From Gigaspora rosea (taxonomy: Eukaryota; Glomeromycota; Glomeromycetes; Diversisporales; Gigasporaceae), in contig QKWP01001110.1 of NCBI GenBank assembly GCA_003550325.1, positions 67,358-131,357 on the forward strand: a stretch of DNA of 64,000 nt, given 5' to 3'. A model generated the notes under the pieces. That model ran no database searches and was not told the origin of the DNA. It saw only the letters and a program-made list of their open reading frames with translations. Below, in pieces: positions 24,300-35,992 of the stretch. Made by a program: the position numbers and the translations under genes. Position 1 is the stretch's first letter, and the number at the start of each line of letters is the position of its first letter.

Positions 24300-26239
24300 A
24301 AATGTATGTATGGATATATGTTATTATGTGTATATGTAAGCATAAATGCTATTATATGTTACCTGCACATAAATATACATAAGACTATGCACAAAAAAAC
24401 ACATAAAATTGCATATTAGTACACACAATGTTGCATAGAATAGCATAGCAGAAACTCATATTTTGACAGAAAATCACGGGTTATAACATTTGTGTGATTG
24501 GCTAATTGATGTAGATCCAAACGTGATTATTGACCAATCAAATCAATTAAAATTCTTTCAATACACGAATTACACAAAAAAATGAATTTATTATTAATAA
24601 AAGTAAAGCATTTTTAATACTAAAGTAATTTTATTATAATTTTCGACTATTAGATTTTACTGAAAACACGTTACATCTAACATGTTACTACTACATAGTC
24701 TATATTACTGTAATTAAATCACCCCATCATATTTATTATACTACATATCTGATATTAGAGGTAGTTGGATATATAATACGTATATGTGTCGTAGTTCGGG
24801 TAAAATAAATCGTGTTAAAGTATTTATAATGCGTAGCCTGTTTAATAAATGTATAAAATTTTATGTTAGTATAACATTCACGGTTTAACAATTTATAAAT
24901 CTATTGTTTGGCTTCATAATTTAAACGTAGTAGAAACTCAATAAACTCTACCAATTACCAAACGCCCTACCTTTATTCTTATGAAAACTCTCTGGGGAAA
25001 GCAATTGAAAACGATTGGAAAAGATTTGCTGCTAAAGACACTCAAAACAAAGAAATTTTACCAACATGTGTACCTTAAGTTTAACTTATTATGGGTATAT
25101 GGATTGTGAAAATGCTGGGTTTTAGACTACAATCATATATTAGATTTTCAATTGTCCATATAAATAATTTGTGTAACATTACTTTCAGAATCTATCGGAT
25201 ACGAGTTTCTGCTATGCTGCATAGAATCTGCACCTTATTATATGCAGTAAACGTGCTTTCTCATACATTGTCTCGATATAGATTTATATGCAGGTTCGTG
25301 TAGTTCTGTATTAGAAAATAGAAAGAGACTATTTATATTAGACTATAATATAATGTTTTATTCATTCTCTATCACCTTTGTAATTTTAACTTATGTATTA
25401 TTATTTTATAGAAATTTATGACACTATCGCATTTTGACCTTTCATCTATTATATTTAGATTTTTTACTTTTCTTTAACTTTCTTTTTTTTCTTTTTTTTT
25501 CTTTTAATTCATTCCTTTTTTCTTCTTTTATAGTTATTCTCTTTTCCTTTTCTATTAATAAAAAATTTTTCACTAATGCACTTTGTGAAAGGATAAATTG
25601 TGGATTGAAATAACTTTTTCTTCATATCGTAAATCGAGATGGTCCAAAACAAATCTGCCAGATCTAACATATCTATTATATATGTATATTAGATCCATTA
25701 AATATGGTGGATATGTTATGTTCGTTAGATATGATAAAAGGATGCAAAGTAAATTAGTATAGCAAAAACATGTATGTAAGGATCCAATGTTTTTTATAAA
25801 TAAAGGCAACTCAAAAACTTTGAAGTCATACATAGTAGAAGTTAGTTCTCTAAAACCACTACCTTTGTTATAAAATTGCTTGTCATTGTAATTTTATGAT
25901 AGTCGAAAGATCTATATTCATAGTTGAGAAAAGAAAAAGAAAGTATCGCTTAGAAATCAATACCCTTTTATTGATTACTTCATTTATCGAACAATCGAAC
26001 CCCGAGACTTGCATTGTTAATTGATCTTTGATCCCTGTGATTTTAACGCCTTTAAACAACTCTCTTATAATCGTGAAATGTGAATTTACCAAATTTACTT
26101 CCGTGGATAAAAAATAGTCAATCAAATGTTTCACAAATTTGAAAGTGTTTTGAGTTCTTTGAGCTTTAAGAAATTATGGCTAAAACTTTGACTATTTACA
26201 TTTGTAATGACTTACTGATAAAACTGTTAATTAATTAGG
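24300..26239. other. Gene-free AT-rich stretch
   Basis: Open frames at 25091-25303 (plus) and 25573-25833 and 25883-26134 (minus) show no family features. Pyrimidine-rich DNA lies at 25440-25530. The second copy of the dispersed repeat lies at 26050-26160. No regulatory element can be named. Confidence 0.5.
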
Positions 26240-26247
26240 ATAGCTAC

Positions 26248-27403
26248 TAGTGTTCCACAGATCAGATCCAAGGAGACAGATCCGATCTGGATCTGGTGTT
26301 CAGATCGGATCCGGATCCATGATTTATAAGTACTACCAAAACTGGATCCATATTGGGATCCAATCCAGTAGATCTGTTTGGATCTATTTTAATAATAGGC
26401 TGGATTTTGATTGGCTTATATCATATTACTAAAAAACGTTCTCTTAACTTCTAAGGCATCTAATTTTTGTTTTATCTCTAAACTGTTAAATAAACTTTGA
26501 ATGCCTTTTTAAGTTTTTATGCTTTCTAAGTTTTCTAAACTTTAACTTTCTAAGCCTTCTAACAATTATAAAAGAAAAGGACGTTATGATAATAAATTTT
26601 AGATTTGAAGAACTTCGCGTTATGCGTTATAATGTTGAACAGGAACTTTTTTTAAAAGAAACTTTTTCTGATACCGAAGAACTTTTTGATGTTTAAGGCA
26701 TAGTGGAGAAAACTAGATGAGCCGTATGTATATAACATTATTATTTTCAACAGTTCTAAAATTGTGCAATTATTTTGCTAAGTTCATATTTAAGTCATAC
26801 TTGAGCAGATATAATAAGTCGCCTGCTGATTTAAATAAATCATCAGAGATTAAATATTAAGAAGTCGTGAAAACATGGGCAAATATGAAAAATCGAACGA
26901 AGATAATCTTTTGCAAAAGCAGCTTGTAGTACGCATATACTTGAGAAATTTTTTGAAATCAGTGAATAATAATTGATATATCCGTAATAATAATATTTTT
27001 TTATAATTTTTATTTAAATTATAAGATATTCGCTTGGAAAATAAATTGGTTCAAAAGTTCTTTTAAAAGTTATGACATTAATTATTAACGATTTGAAAAT
27101 AATAACATAACTAAAAAATTATCGTAACAATTTTGTAATGATTAAAAAAATATCGCAATAATTAAAAAATATCATAACAATTAAAAAAGAAATCGTCATA
27201 ATTAAAAAAATAATTAAAAAAATATCCAAGCGATTATGCAAATAATTGCATATTTAAGAAAAAGCATTATCTATTATCGGATCCGGATCCAGATTTGGAT
27301 CTTTCTTGTTCGGATCCGAATCTGGGCTTGGATTCGATCCGGTTTTCGGATCGGATCCGGATCTTTAAAAATATCCGTCCAATCCGATCCATGCGGAACA
27401 CTA
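26248..27403. mobile_element. 1156-bp non-autonomous hAT element, 8-bp duplication
   Basis: The termini TAGTGTTCC and GGAACACTA are inverted. An exact ATAGCTAC duplication flanks them (26240-26247 and 27404-27411). Both subterminal regions are packed with GGATCCGGATCC/CAGATCGGATC words, the likely transposase binding sites. The interior is AT-rich with no full transposase; one short open stretch (26584-26697, about 38 codons) has no recognisable family. Confidence 0.94.
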
Positions 27404-27411
27404 ATAGCTAC

Positions 27412-28461
27412 TCGCCAAAACCAGAAACATTTTTAGTTTATGCTTTTTCATATTAGCAAATTAATCTTATGCGCAGAAGATACGCACTACGCATGCTATG
27501 CAAAAATAATCACAGTGGAAAGATTGTAGATTCGAGTCAAGTTGAACATTGTATCTAATTATGAAAATATTGTAGAAAAGTAACGATATTTTTTAATTTG
27601 TACGGTGCTAATATATAATGGTATAGTCAGGGTTGCAATGGAGATAAAAATTGACTGATGAGCTTTTGGCAGTTTTTGAATTCGGTGTTTATTGATATTA
27701 CTATAAATGCTGAAAATCCAATTCCGATAACACCAAATTCAAAAGCTTATCGAGTTCGGCCGAAACAATTTTTATCAGTTGTCCCAGAGTTTATAAAAAC
27801 AGCTGTAATCAACTAGTTGATTATTATATCGACTAACTAAAGTCGATTTTTCGAGATCGACTAATAAACGAAAAGTGTGATTTAGCCATAAATGATAAAG
27901 TTTCTGATCATATAAACTATCATACTAAAGAGATTGTGGAAGTCTTATCTATGAATTTCATGTGTTTCACTTATAAAAGGTAAAATAAAAAAGAGATTAT
28001 AGCAGATCAGTATGGTATAGGTGAGCAGATCCGTATAGTATCGGCCAAATTTTTAAATCTATACCATACCAATCAGCTATAATTCCTAACCCTATATTAC
28101 ACCGGATCAATATAGTATAGATTTAAAAATCTGGCCTATACTATATGGATCTGCTCACCTATGCCATACTGATCTGCGAAATACCTAATAAAAAGTAATC
28201 AAAGATTTACAAGCCACTAATCATTATGACATTCAATGAATATTCATTGAATATTCAGATATTCGTTTGGGTTTTTTGATGAATATTCGGTTAACAAAAA
28301 AATTGAACAAATAAATATTCGAATATCAATTTTTTGACCGGATCAGACCTCTAATTACAATCTCGAAAGGTCATAATATTGAATGGTCATAACCCGCTCT
28401 ATAAAATAAATGGTCTGTGGTGTAGCGCAGAAGTGTATAGCAAACATGGCGTCGAAACGAA
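27412..28461. other. Gene-free stretch with foldbacks
   Basis: A foldback at about 27640-27785 pairs GATAAAAATTG..GCTTTTG with CAAAAGC..CAATTTTTATC. 27800-27860 repeats ATCGACTAA words. The palindrome at 28002-28177 is listed separately. No gene. Confidence 0.55.
28002..28177. repeat. 176-bp near-perfect palindrome
   Basis: GCAGATCAGTATGGTATAGG at the left pairs with CCTATGCCATACTGATCTGC at the right, and pairing continues through AGATCCGTATAGTAT and AATTTTTAAATCTATAC. The centre holds CCTAACCCTA. Degenerate relatives of its words occur near 500-860. Confidence 0.88.
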
Positions 28462-28911
28462 ACCTACCTGAAACTAGTTTCGGGAGAGCTATAATCCTAA
28501 ACTAGTTTCGGAATTTTTAAAAAAAATCAAAACTCCGAAACCCGAAACCCCGAAACTATAATCCGAAACCCAAAGTTATAATCCGAAACCCAAAGCTATA
28601 ATCCGAAACTTAAAATATAATATACAATCTTTAAAATTTATTATAAACTTATATTTATTTTAATAATATCTTTAATAAACAATACATTTATAAAAATTAA
28701 TACAAAATATAAAATATCAGATATAGTATATATAATATAATATGAATAAATTTTATAGAAATTATTACAAAATATAAAATATAATATATATAATATAATA
28801 TTAATAAAAAAGTTTATATTATAGGTGATATAAAAAAAACTTTAATATTTAAGAAAAAATCTCTATATATAATATAACATTAAATACAAATAAAAATATA
28901 ATTATTTAAAT

Positions 28912-31344
28912 TTAATAATAATAAATTTCATCAATATCATCAAAATGTTTTTGTGCTATTTGGCTAGGATCATAATCATCTTGATCTTCTAAATCTTGAA
29001 TAAAAGTATTTAGTTCTTCATCATTATTTAAGTCTTCTGTTATTTGATTATCATCTGTGTCATCAAAATTATGATTTTCTAAATCAATTATTTCTAATAA
29101 ATTTAGATTTTCCCACACAGTTCCTTCATCATCATCTAAATCATACTCATCTAAATTAATATTTTCTGTTTCATTTTGGTCTTCTTCTTCCTCTTCTTCA
29201 ATTTGTGCATTATATAATTCTTGATAAATGTCATCTGCTGCATGTTCTTTGCTATATAAATTCAATTCAGATTCTTTGTTATTAATATAATAAGAATGAA
29301 TTTTAACCAAAGATTCTAAATTTTCAACTGATAAATTTGTTCTTCTTTTTCCTGTCATCCATCCACAAATAGACCAAATTCTTTCACAGCTTGCTGTATG
29401 TGGAGTAATTGAAAAAAGTTTAATTCCAAGTAATTGTAAATATGGTGGTGATATTGTACATGTTTTCCACCAACTTAAAGCTGTATCAATATTTAATGAG
29501 AATGGTGCATTAAATGGTTCTCTTTGCAAGTAAAATTCTCTAAATTGAGAAATAATCATATCTCCTGATTTTTCTTTAGAATGGTTATATTTTTTTAATT
29601 GTGTTGCAATTTCTGGAATTTTTACTATTTGTTGCCAAATATTTGCTGCTGAGGTTGCAATTTTTAAAAATTGACTTTTTTTAATACCTGCACCTAAATA
29701 ATTTATAAAGTTAAAATTAAATAATTTAAAATTTAAATAATAAAATTTATTTACCTTTATAAAGTGGATGAAGAAAATATGCTAAAACATATTCATCATA
29801 TTCATATTCACTAAATCTTGAATTAAATTTGTTAATAGCATATTTATAAAATTGTTTTGAATCTTTAGGATCTTCTTTAGAAAGCTTATAAATTGAATTT
29901 CCTAAAGAAATTAATGCAAAATAGCAATCAGCTAACGTTATATTTCTTCTTTGGAGTTTAATAATTGCATCATTAATAGGTTTAAAAATTTTTGCTAAAT
30001 CATAAACATCATAAAAAAATCCTTTTTTTCTACAAATAATTGCTTTAACAGATTCATTTGTTATAGCTAAAGGATTTTCAATAGCAATCTAAATAAAAAA
30101 TTATTTAAGTTATTAATTTTAAATATAAATTAAAAACTTTAAATAATGATTACCTCTTTTAAACATGTTTCTAATTGATAAACTGATTTTAACATTGCAT
30201 AAACTGTTGTCCATCTTGTATCAATATAAGTTTTTAATCCACCACCTGATATTTTTTTTCAGAAATTTTGGCTGCTAAAAGATTATTTGGTAAATGGCTT
30301 TTTTTAAAATATGTAACTAAAGTTTTGCACCATTGGATAATTCTTGCTGCAAATGGATGTTTAATTAAATCTTTTGTTATAAGATTAAATGCATGTACAA
30401 TACATCTAATACTTAATATATGTGTATATTTTTGAGAAATTTGTTTTCTTGCTAAATTAATATTTGCTCCTGCATCTGTTACTATACCAATAAACTTTTC
30501 AACACCAATGTCAATAAGAACTTTTTGAATTTCATTAGTTAAAAAATTTGCAGTATGATTTGTATCTGAAAAATCTAAAATTTTCCAAAGAATTTCTTTA
30601 CCATTATTTAGACAAATAATAAAATTCCACAATGATTTGCCTGTTATACTGGTCCATCCATCTAAAGCTAAAAATAAATTAACAAAAATATTTTATTCTA
30701 AGTAGTAGCTTATTTTAAATATATAGTATAATTAAATTATAAATTAAATGAAAAATAAATAAATACAATTAAATACCTAATGTTAAATTTTTTGAATCTT
30801 TTAATGATTTATATAAATTTGTATCAATTCTAATTATTTCATTTATTAATAAATTTTCTGCAATAAATTTTCTACTAGGTGGTGTATAAGCAGGGCGAAG
30901 TTGTTTTAAAAATTCAATAAAAAATGGATGCTCAATAAGCCTCCAAGGTAATCCACAGCATACAAATGCTTTAATAAGTGCTCTATTTATTGATTCAATA
31001 CATTTATCTGGTATAGCTGTACTTTCAAGAAATTCATCTAAACTTATTTGTTCACTTGAATGTTTAGTTCCACTAATACTTGAAGTTTTTTCACGAGATT
31101 CAACAATATATATAACTGCTTCTTTTACTTCTTCAGAAACAAAAGCACAGTCACTAATAATATGCTTTTCCATTAATGATGGTTTTCCAGGTGAAAATAA
31201 TTTTTCACATGCTTTACAAATTGCTTCATAATGGCCTGAGCTATCCAATTGTTTGCCTCTATTATAAAATTTCCAAATTGGCTTTAATGGACGACCACCA
31301 ATAATTTTTTCATCAGCATGTTTAATTTTTTTAGATTCTGACAT
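28912..31344 (-). CDS. hAT family transposase (one frameshift)
   Basis: Predicted cut-and-paste DNA transposase acting in the nucleus. Splice model: 31344-30777, 30667-30154, 30088-29755, 29693-28912, all GT-AG; about 732 residues, usual for hAT. Exon 1 holds a BED-type zinc finger (C43, C46, H61, C66). Exon 2 begins with the LDGWTS motif and contains the central VTDAGANINLARK segment (DUF659-like). Exon 4 has the C-terminal dimerisation region with SWWKTC, PHTASCERIWS and KRRTNLS, followed by a very acidic tail of about 95 residues. An eight-base homopolymer (T8 on plus, 30252-30259) puts the reading frame out by one base; all other joints are in phase. The shift may be a real inactivating mutation or a base-calling error. 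Family assignment is firm; activity is doubtful. Confidence 0.9.
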
Positions 31345-31550
31345 ATTAAAAAATGGTAAATATTTTAAGAATAAGAAGTTATTAAATAGAATTTTGTAAT
31401 ATAGCTGTCAAGGTTTTAGATTTTTAAAAGACTTTTATTTTTAAGATAAGTGAAAACTTATTTTTACATAGTCAAAAATCAGGCATTTTTATACATATTT
31501 TGCTCTTTTAATCTCCAACTAATTGTATCTTTTTCTGTAAGGCTATAGGT

Positions 31551-32300
31551 ATTACATTACGAATCTTTGACAGGATCATCCCTTGTTACGCTGATCGATT
31601 ATGATCGCATCATAATAACTAGGGTGATCCCATATGTTAACATGATATCAAAACCGATAATAGAGTGAAAACAGTATAATTATAAACAATAAATAAATAA
31701 ATAAATAAATAATAAATATAGTAATAATATCTTCTGTCTTGGTATAACCATCACGCTCACATGGGATCATTCCTCGTTACACTGATCGATCATGATCGCA
31801 TCACGGTAACAAGGGTGATCTCATATGTTAACACAATATTGGAATGATAATAGAGAGAATAAACAAACAAATAAACAAATAAATAAAGAAAAACAAATAT
31901 ACAGTAGTAATGATCTTCTGTCTCAATATAACTATCCGCGTATAACCATCACACTCTCATGCGGGATCATTCCTCGTTACGCTGATCGATTGATTGCGTA
32001 TAACCATTACGCTCTCATGCGGGATCATTCCTCGTTACACTGATCGATTGATCGTGTATAACCATCACACTCTCATGTGGGATCATTTCTCGTTACGCTA
32101 ATTGATTGATCGCGTATAACCATCACGCTCTCATGCGGGATCATTCCTCGTTCCGCTGATCGATTGATTGCGTATAACTATCACGCTCTCATGCGGGATC
32201 ATTTCTCATTATACTGATCGATCATGATCACATATGATAACAAGGGTAATTCCATATGTTAACACAATATCAGAATGAAATAGAGAGAATAAACAAATAA
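31551..32300. repeat. Compound minisatellite inside the hAT element
   Basis: Two copies of a longer unit (31551-31735, 31741-31920) share CTGATCGAT..ATGATCGCATCA, GGGTGATC..CATATGTTAACA and an (AAAT)n tract. Then come about five copies of a 63-bp unit (31921-32215) with TATAACCATCACGCTCTCAT and GGGATCATTCCTCGTTAC, and a final partial copy. It lies upstream of the transposase start. Confidence 0.85.
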
Positions 32301-32309
32301 GTTATTGAT

Positions 32310-32520
32310 GTTTTGGCAGTTTCGGGGTTTCGGTTGAGGTTTTGGGTTTTGGGTGAGGTTTCAGGTTTCGGTTGAGGTTTCGGGGTTTTGGGTAAGGTTT
32401 TGGGTTTCGGGTGAGGTTTTGGGTTTCGGGTAAGGTTTCAGGTTTCGGGTGAGGTTTCGAGTTTCGGATGAGGTTTCGGAAGCTATAATCCGAAACCCGA
32501 AACTTTCGGAATTGGCAAAA
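32310..32520. repeat. GGTTTCGGGTGAGGTTTTGG subterminal array
   Basis: About ten degenerate 19-22-bp units. The reverse complement occurs at the other end of the hAT element (28525-28615), as expected for transposase binding sites. Proline/threonine-rich frames on the minus strand are products of the repeat. Confidence 0.8.
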
Positions 32521-32617
32521 AAGGTTTCGGTGCCATCTTTGGTGCACGGACATGTTACATTGGGGTGGCCGATCATCTAATAGAATAAAACATATTGTCA
32601 CAATTCAAAATTGTGAC

Positions 32618-32775
32618 ATTAGAAGATTCGAATTTTCTGATTAGTTTACCCCCATTTGTAGACCTTTATTTAGTATAGATAACTTTCATTTCTATTTTTG
32701 TATAATTCATGAATACATTAGAAGATTCGAATTTTCTGATTGGTTTACCCCCATTTGTAGACCTTTATTTAGAAC
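32618..32775. repeat. Tandem duplication of ~63 bp
   Basis: ACATTAGAAGATTCGAATTT and CCCCCATTTGTAGACCTTTA occur twice (32618-32680 and 32714-32775) with almost no change. Confidence 0.9.
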
Positions 32776-32792
32776 TTTCATTTTTATTTTTG

Positions 32793-32939
32793 GAGGTCGA
32801 CTAAAGCGGAGTTAATTCAATATATGATCTACACACTGCATAAATTAATTATTGATACCTATATAACCTTCTAACAATAATTGCATCAAAAAGGTAACCC
32901 TAACCCTAACCAAATTTCACTCCGCTTTAGCCGACCTCC
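32793..32939. mobile_element. 147-bp MITE with 8-bp duplication
   Basis: GAGGTCGACTAAAGCGGAGT and ACTCCGCTTTAGCCGACCTC are 20-bp inverted ends with one mismatch, flanked by an exact TATTTTTG duplication (32785-32792, 32940-32947). It contains two AACCCT repeats. Superfamily is uncertain: the 8-bp duplication suggests hAT- or P-like. Confidence 0.9.
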
Positions 32940-33000
32940 TATTTTTGTATCAAAATCCGTGTAAACTTGATGATTGACATATATAATCACACCTTTCTTC

Positions 33001-33391
33001 ATAACACGCACGTTAAGGCCCCACTGGGAGTCTAGACACTTTTGCAGTAACATGACCATCACGTGGTGTGGCATCTTCGGATTAACTTTTTGGCTTTATT
33101 GTTAAGGTTAGGGTTAGGGTTCGTGTATATAGCCTTAGAAGGTCCCTATATATATGTAAAATCGCGTTCCGGACATTTTTATGTGGTTTTTAAGGCCGAT
33201 TTAAACACTAGTTTTCGAGTATTTTCGCTCTTTTCTCTTTTTTTCTTCTTGTACACGTGTTTTGTTTTGATGTCGGACTGATCCGGGACAATCAAAATTT
33301 ATGTTCTCCGATTGGTTAATTCTCATGCACCACGTCACGTTACTGCAAAAGTGTCTAGACCCCTGGTGCGGTTCGCACGTTAACGTGTTAG
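33001..33391. mobile_element. 391-bp foldback element
   Basis: Arms of about 85 bp share GTCTAGACACTTTTGCAGTA in inverse orientation, plus CACGTTAA-containing ends. The loop carries GGTTAGGGTTAGGGTT. Short ACACGTTAACGTG repeats continue to the right (33375-33525). Open frames here (33063-33281) are not considered genes. Confidence 0.82.
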
Positions 33392-33785
33392 CATGTATGC
33401 ATGTTAGGGGCGCGGATTATAAGCATTCTCAATAGCAATTCAACGTGCTAGACTTAGTTGTACCATCACGTAGCGTGTTAAACAACACGTTAACGTGCCA
33501 AACAACACATTAACGTGTTGTATATTAAATTCAAATGTATATAAACAAATGAATTTGACTTCAATAAAGATATCCAATACGATACAACAGAATACAATAC
33601 AATACAATAGAATACAAGTAGAGAAGTTCCCTTCGATTTTGCTTAAAGAAAAATAAAGGAAGTAAGCTAGTGTAGTGCTAAAGAGACCTTTATTCGAGTA
33701 AATCAGAAACTTATCTCCTAGTAACTACAGTATTAGAGTTAAATTGGTTAAACGTATACGCTCTCCCACCTTAATAGTTACAATA

Positions 33786-34112
33786 GTCTCATTTGAGAAC
33801 TGATCTAGGAAAATGTCAATCTGGGAATTTGAGAATTCTCCAATTGACCAATTATGGATACTATTCTTAATCGGAGAATCCTTTAATTCCCAGATCGACA
33901 TTTTTCTAGACAAGTTCTCATTTATTTTTATTTTTTCGATCGAAAGAATCAAACATATATCTAGTCTCATTTGAAAACTGGTCTAGGAAAATGTCAATCT
34001 GGGAATTTGAGAATTCTCCGATTGATCATAATACCCCAATTATGAATACTATTCTTAATCGGAGAATCCTTTAATTCCCAGATCGACATTTTTTCTAGAC
34101 AAGTTCTCATTT
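33786..34112. repeat. Two tandem palindromic units
   Basis: Each unit (33786-33930, 33963-34112) is itself an inverted repeat: GAAAATGTCAATCTGGGAAT..GAGAATTCTCC pairs with CGGAGAAT..AATTCCCAGATCGACATTTT. The two copies are about 90 percent alike by eye. The minus-strand open frame here is repeat-derived. Confidence 0.88.
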
Positions 34113-34282
34113 ATTTTTATATAATGGTAGATTTTTTGATCGAAAAATTGTGGCACAATTTTTATACTAAAAGATTAGTAAAATACTTTTGGATATTTAA
34201 CGCCCAATAATATTTTGTTTTTGTTCAATTTTAACATCTTTCACTCTTTACGGAATTCTAATTAATGTTACTAGCACGACAG

Positions 34283-34303
34283 GTGGCGCTTACGCGCCAC
34301 CTA
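34283..34303. repeat. GC hairpin
   Basis: AGGTGGCGC and GCGCCACCT form a 9-bp stem with a short loop. It stands out from AT-rich surroundings; no adjacent gene suggests a terminator role. Confidence 0.7.
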
Positions 34304-34390
34304 TCTCGTTCAAGTTAAACGGATAACTTTTGTACCAGTACGATCACATGAATGTATAACGGTTTGAAATGTGTAGAGCGGTTGTTCTAG

Positions 34391-34519
34391 TGATGCCTGA
34401 CGAAACCATGTGATGCTAATTGTCACATGGTACAATATATAAAAAAATCAACAACTATTTTGATTTTTTATAAGTAATTGCACGTGATAATTAGCATCAC
34501 ATGGTTTCGTCAGGCATCA
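34391..34519. mobile_element. 129-bp MITE with perfect ~31-bp ends
   Basis: TGATGCCTGACGAAACCATG... is exactly inverted as ...CATGGTTTCGTCAGGCATCA. Such perfect ends suggest recent origin. No target duplication was recognised. Confidence 0.9.
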
Positions 34520-34602
34520 TTACAGTATGTGGTTCCGTTCAACTTTTTTGAAGTTCGCTATGCTGATTTTTGCAAAATCCTTTTTAGCATAAGTAATCTG
34601 TA

Positions 34603-34689
34603 GATGGGAAGTTCAGATTGGTTTGGATTGTTTTAATATATTTTATAATATATATTAAACCAATCCAAACCAATCAGAACTTCCCCATC
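34603..34689. mobile_element. 87-bp foldback
   Basis: GATGGGAAGTTC.GATTGGTTTGGATTG is inverted as CAATCCAAACCAATC.GAACTTCCCCATC around an AT loop. Confidence 0.85.
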
Positions 34690-35457
34690 CCTTTGGGAAT
34701 TTAGCGAGCATTTTTATACTCGGTTACATATCTGCACAGCATGGTTAACATCACATGTCAAAATTACTTCATGATACATCGTACACTGCGGTGTGAGAAT
34801 ATGATTGTTAGAAAATTATTATTTATTGTGTTAATAATGGTTAGTGTTTTATAAAAATCCGAAAATTAATATGTTTAGATTTGGTAAAGAAGTTATTAAT
34901 TAAACAATTACTTTGCATATCAGAAAAGAATGCTATAATTCAGTAATAATTTACGGTTCTGATTGGATGTGCAAATGCTAAGTTCGATTGAATATAATAG
35001 GTTATGCCATTGTTTTTTGGTGTACGAATTTACGTTGTAAAATTTTGGGATTTCAGTTTAATAAAACAGTTTGAAATTTTTTTATTTACACATGTAACGA
35101 AATTAAAAAAAATATTGCGAAAAAAAGTTTACACTAATCGGAAAGTGTAACGTAAAAATTATATATAATAGTATTGGCTGGTTGACGTGGCTAAGTCGAT
35201 TTGGTTGGCTTAATGTTAAATCAGAGCACATTGTGTGGTGCTTATTTGTGGCTTACACATGTGCAAATACGTATGGGAGTAAAATATTATTAACGTGTCT
35301 ATATAGTAGTAAAATACTTTAAATAATTTTAACATTCGTAGTATATAGGTTATTTAAGATTTATGAGTTGATAAATTATACAGGAATTTTTATTCTTTTT
35401 TTTATGGTCTAATCGCTTATTAAATTTTTCTTGGGGTTTGTGATTCTCTACGTTCTC
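34690..35457. other. Gene-free AT-rich stretch
   Basis: No gene, repeat array or element end could be recognised here. Confidence 0.5.
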
Positions 35458-35622
35458 TTATTTTTTATTCTGTTCTGCTTTCTGTTCAGCAGTTCGTGCA
35501 GCCCAACATTTTCTTTCGTTTTCTTTACAGGTAGCACGACGGTCAGATGTTACTTTACCGGAGGCATGTCCTAATACAGTAGTATTATTGGCTTTGAAAA
35601 TCGTACTGTAATTATTTTTGTA
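35458..35622 (-). CDS. Partial unknown coding exon
   Basis: On the minus strand a frame stays open for about 54 codons to a TAA at 35460-35458. It encodes a basic, helical-looking tail with TTVLGHASGKVTSDRRATC and ENERKCWAARTAEQKAEQNKK-type sequence. Upstream it runs into a CAATTACAATA microsatellite, so any start or preceding exon cannot be placed. Amino acid composition is protein-like compared with neighbouring junk frames. I do not recognise a family. It may be the last exon of a decayed gene. Confidence 0.4.
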   Translation of the reverse strand, partial: YKNNYSTIFKANNTTVLGHASGKVTSDRRATCKENERKCWAARTAEQKAEQNKK

Positions 35623-35770
35623 ATCGTATTGTAATTGTAGTTGTATTGTATTTGTATCGTAACTGTAATTGTATTGTAATTGTATTGTAATTGTAATTGA
35701 AATTGTAATCGTAATTCTTATTCTTATACTTATTAGAATCGTAATTCTTATTCTTATTAGAATTGAATTA
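35623..35770. repeat. TTGTAATTGTA microsatellite
   Basis: Runs of TTGTAATTGTATTG followed by ATTCTTATTCTTATTAGAAT words. Confidence 0.8.
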
Positions 35771-35992
35771 GAATTAAAATTAGGGCGAATGTTTAATTAT
35801 TATTATGAATATTTATAGTTTTTTATAATTATCAAGGCTATCTATTTATCGAATCAATCTACTATGGACACGATTTTTATAAAAAAAAAAAAACAAATCG
35901 TAATCTTAAATTGATAACATAACGACTTAATTGTAACAAAGCGACTTTGTTCATAACTACGACATGATATTTACAAATATTGTTACATAATT

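Larger units (their letters stand above)
28462..32545. mobile_element. hAT element carrying a transposase gene
   Basis: The ends are approximate: ATGGCGTCGAAACG at the left and the inverted form of ATGGCACCGAAACC at the right. Both subterminal regions carry the same motif in opposite orientation (CCGAAACCC arrays at 28525-28615; GGGTTTCGG arrays at 32310-32520). Between lie the transposase gene and an internal minisatellite. No 8-bp duplication could be found, so the true ends may be slightly different or eroded. Confidence 0.7.

Noticed and set aside
31921..32215. CRISPR-like spacing of repeats
   Set aside because: Units are contiguous 63-bp minisatellite repeats without unique spacers, inside a eukaryotic transposon.
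28462..32545. 8-bp target duplication for the large hAT element
   Set aside because: I shifted the putative ends over several positions and found no matching 8-mers; the ends are therefore given as approximate.
32302..32601. Pro/Lys/Thr-rich repeat protein on the minus strand
   Set aside because: It is generated by the GGTTTCGGGTGAGG subterminal array of the hAT element; two frames look equally repetitive.
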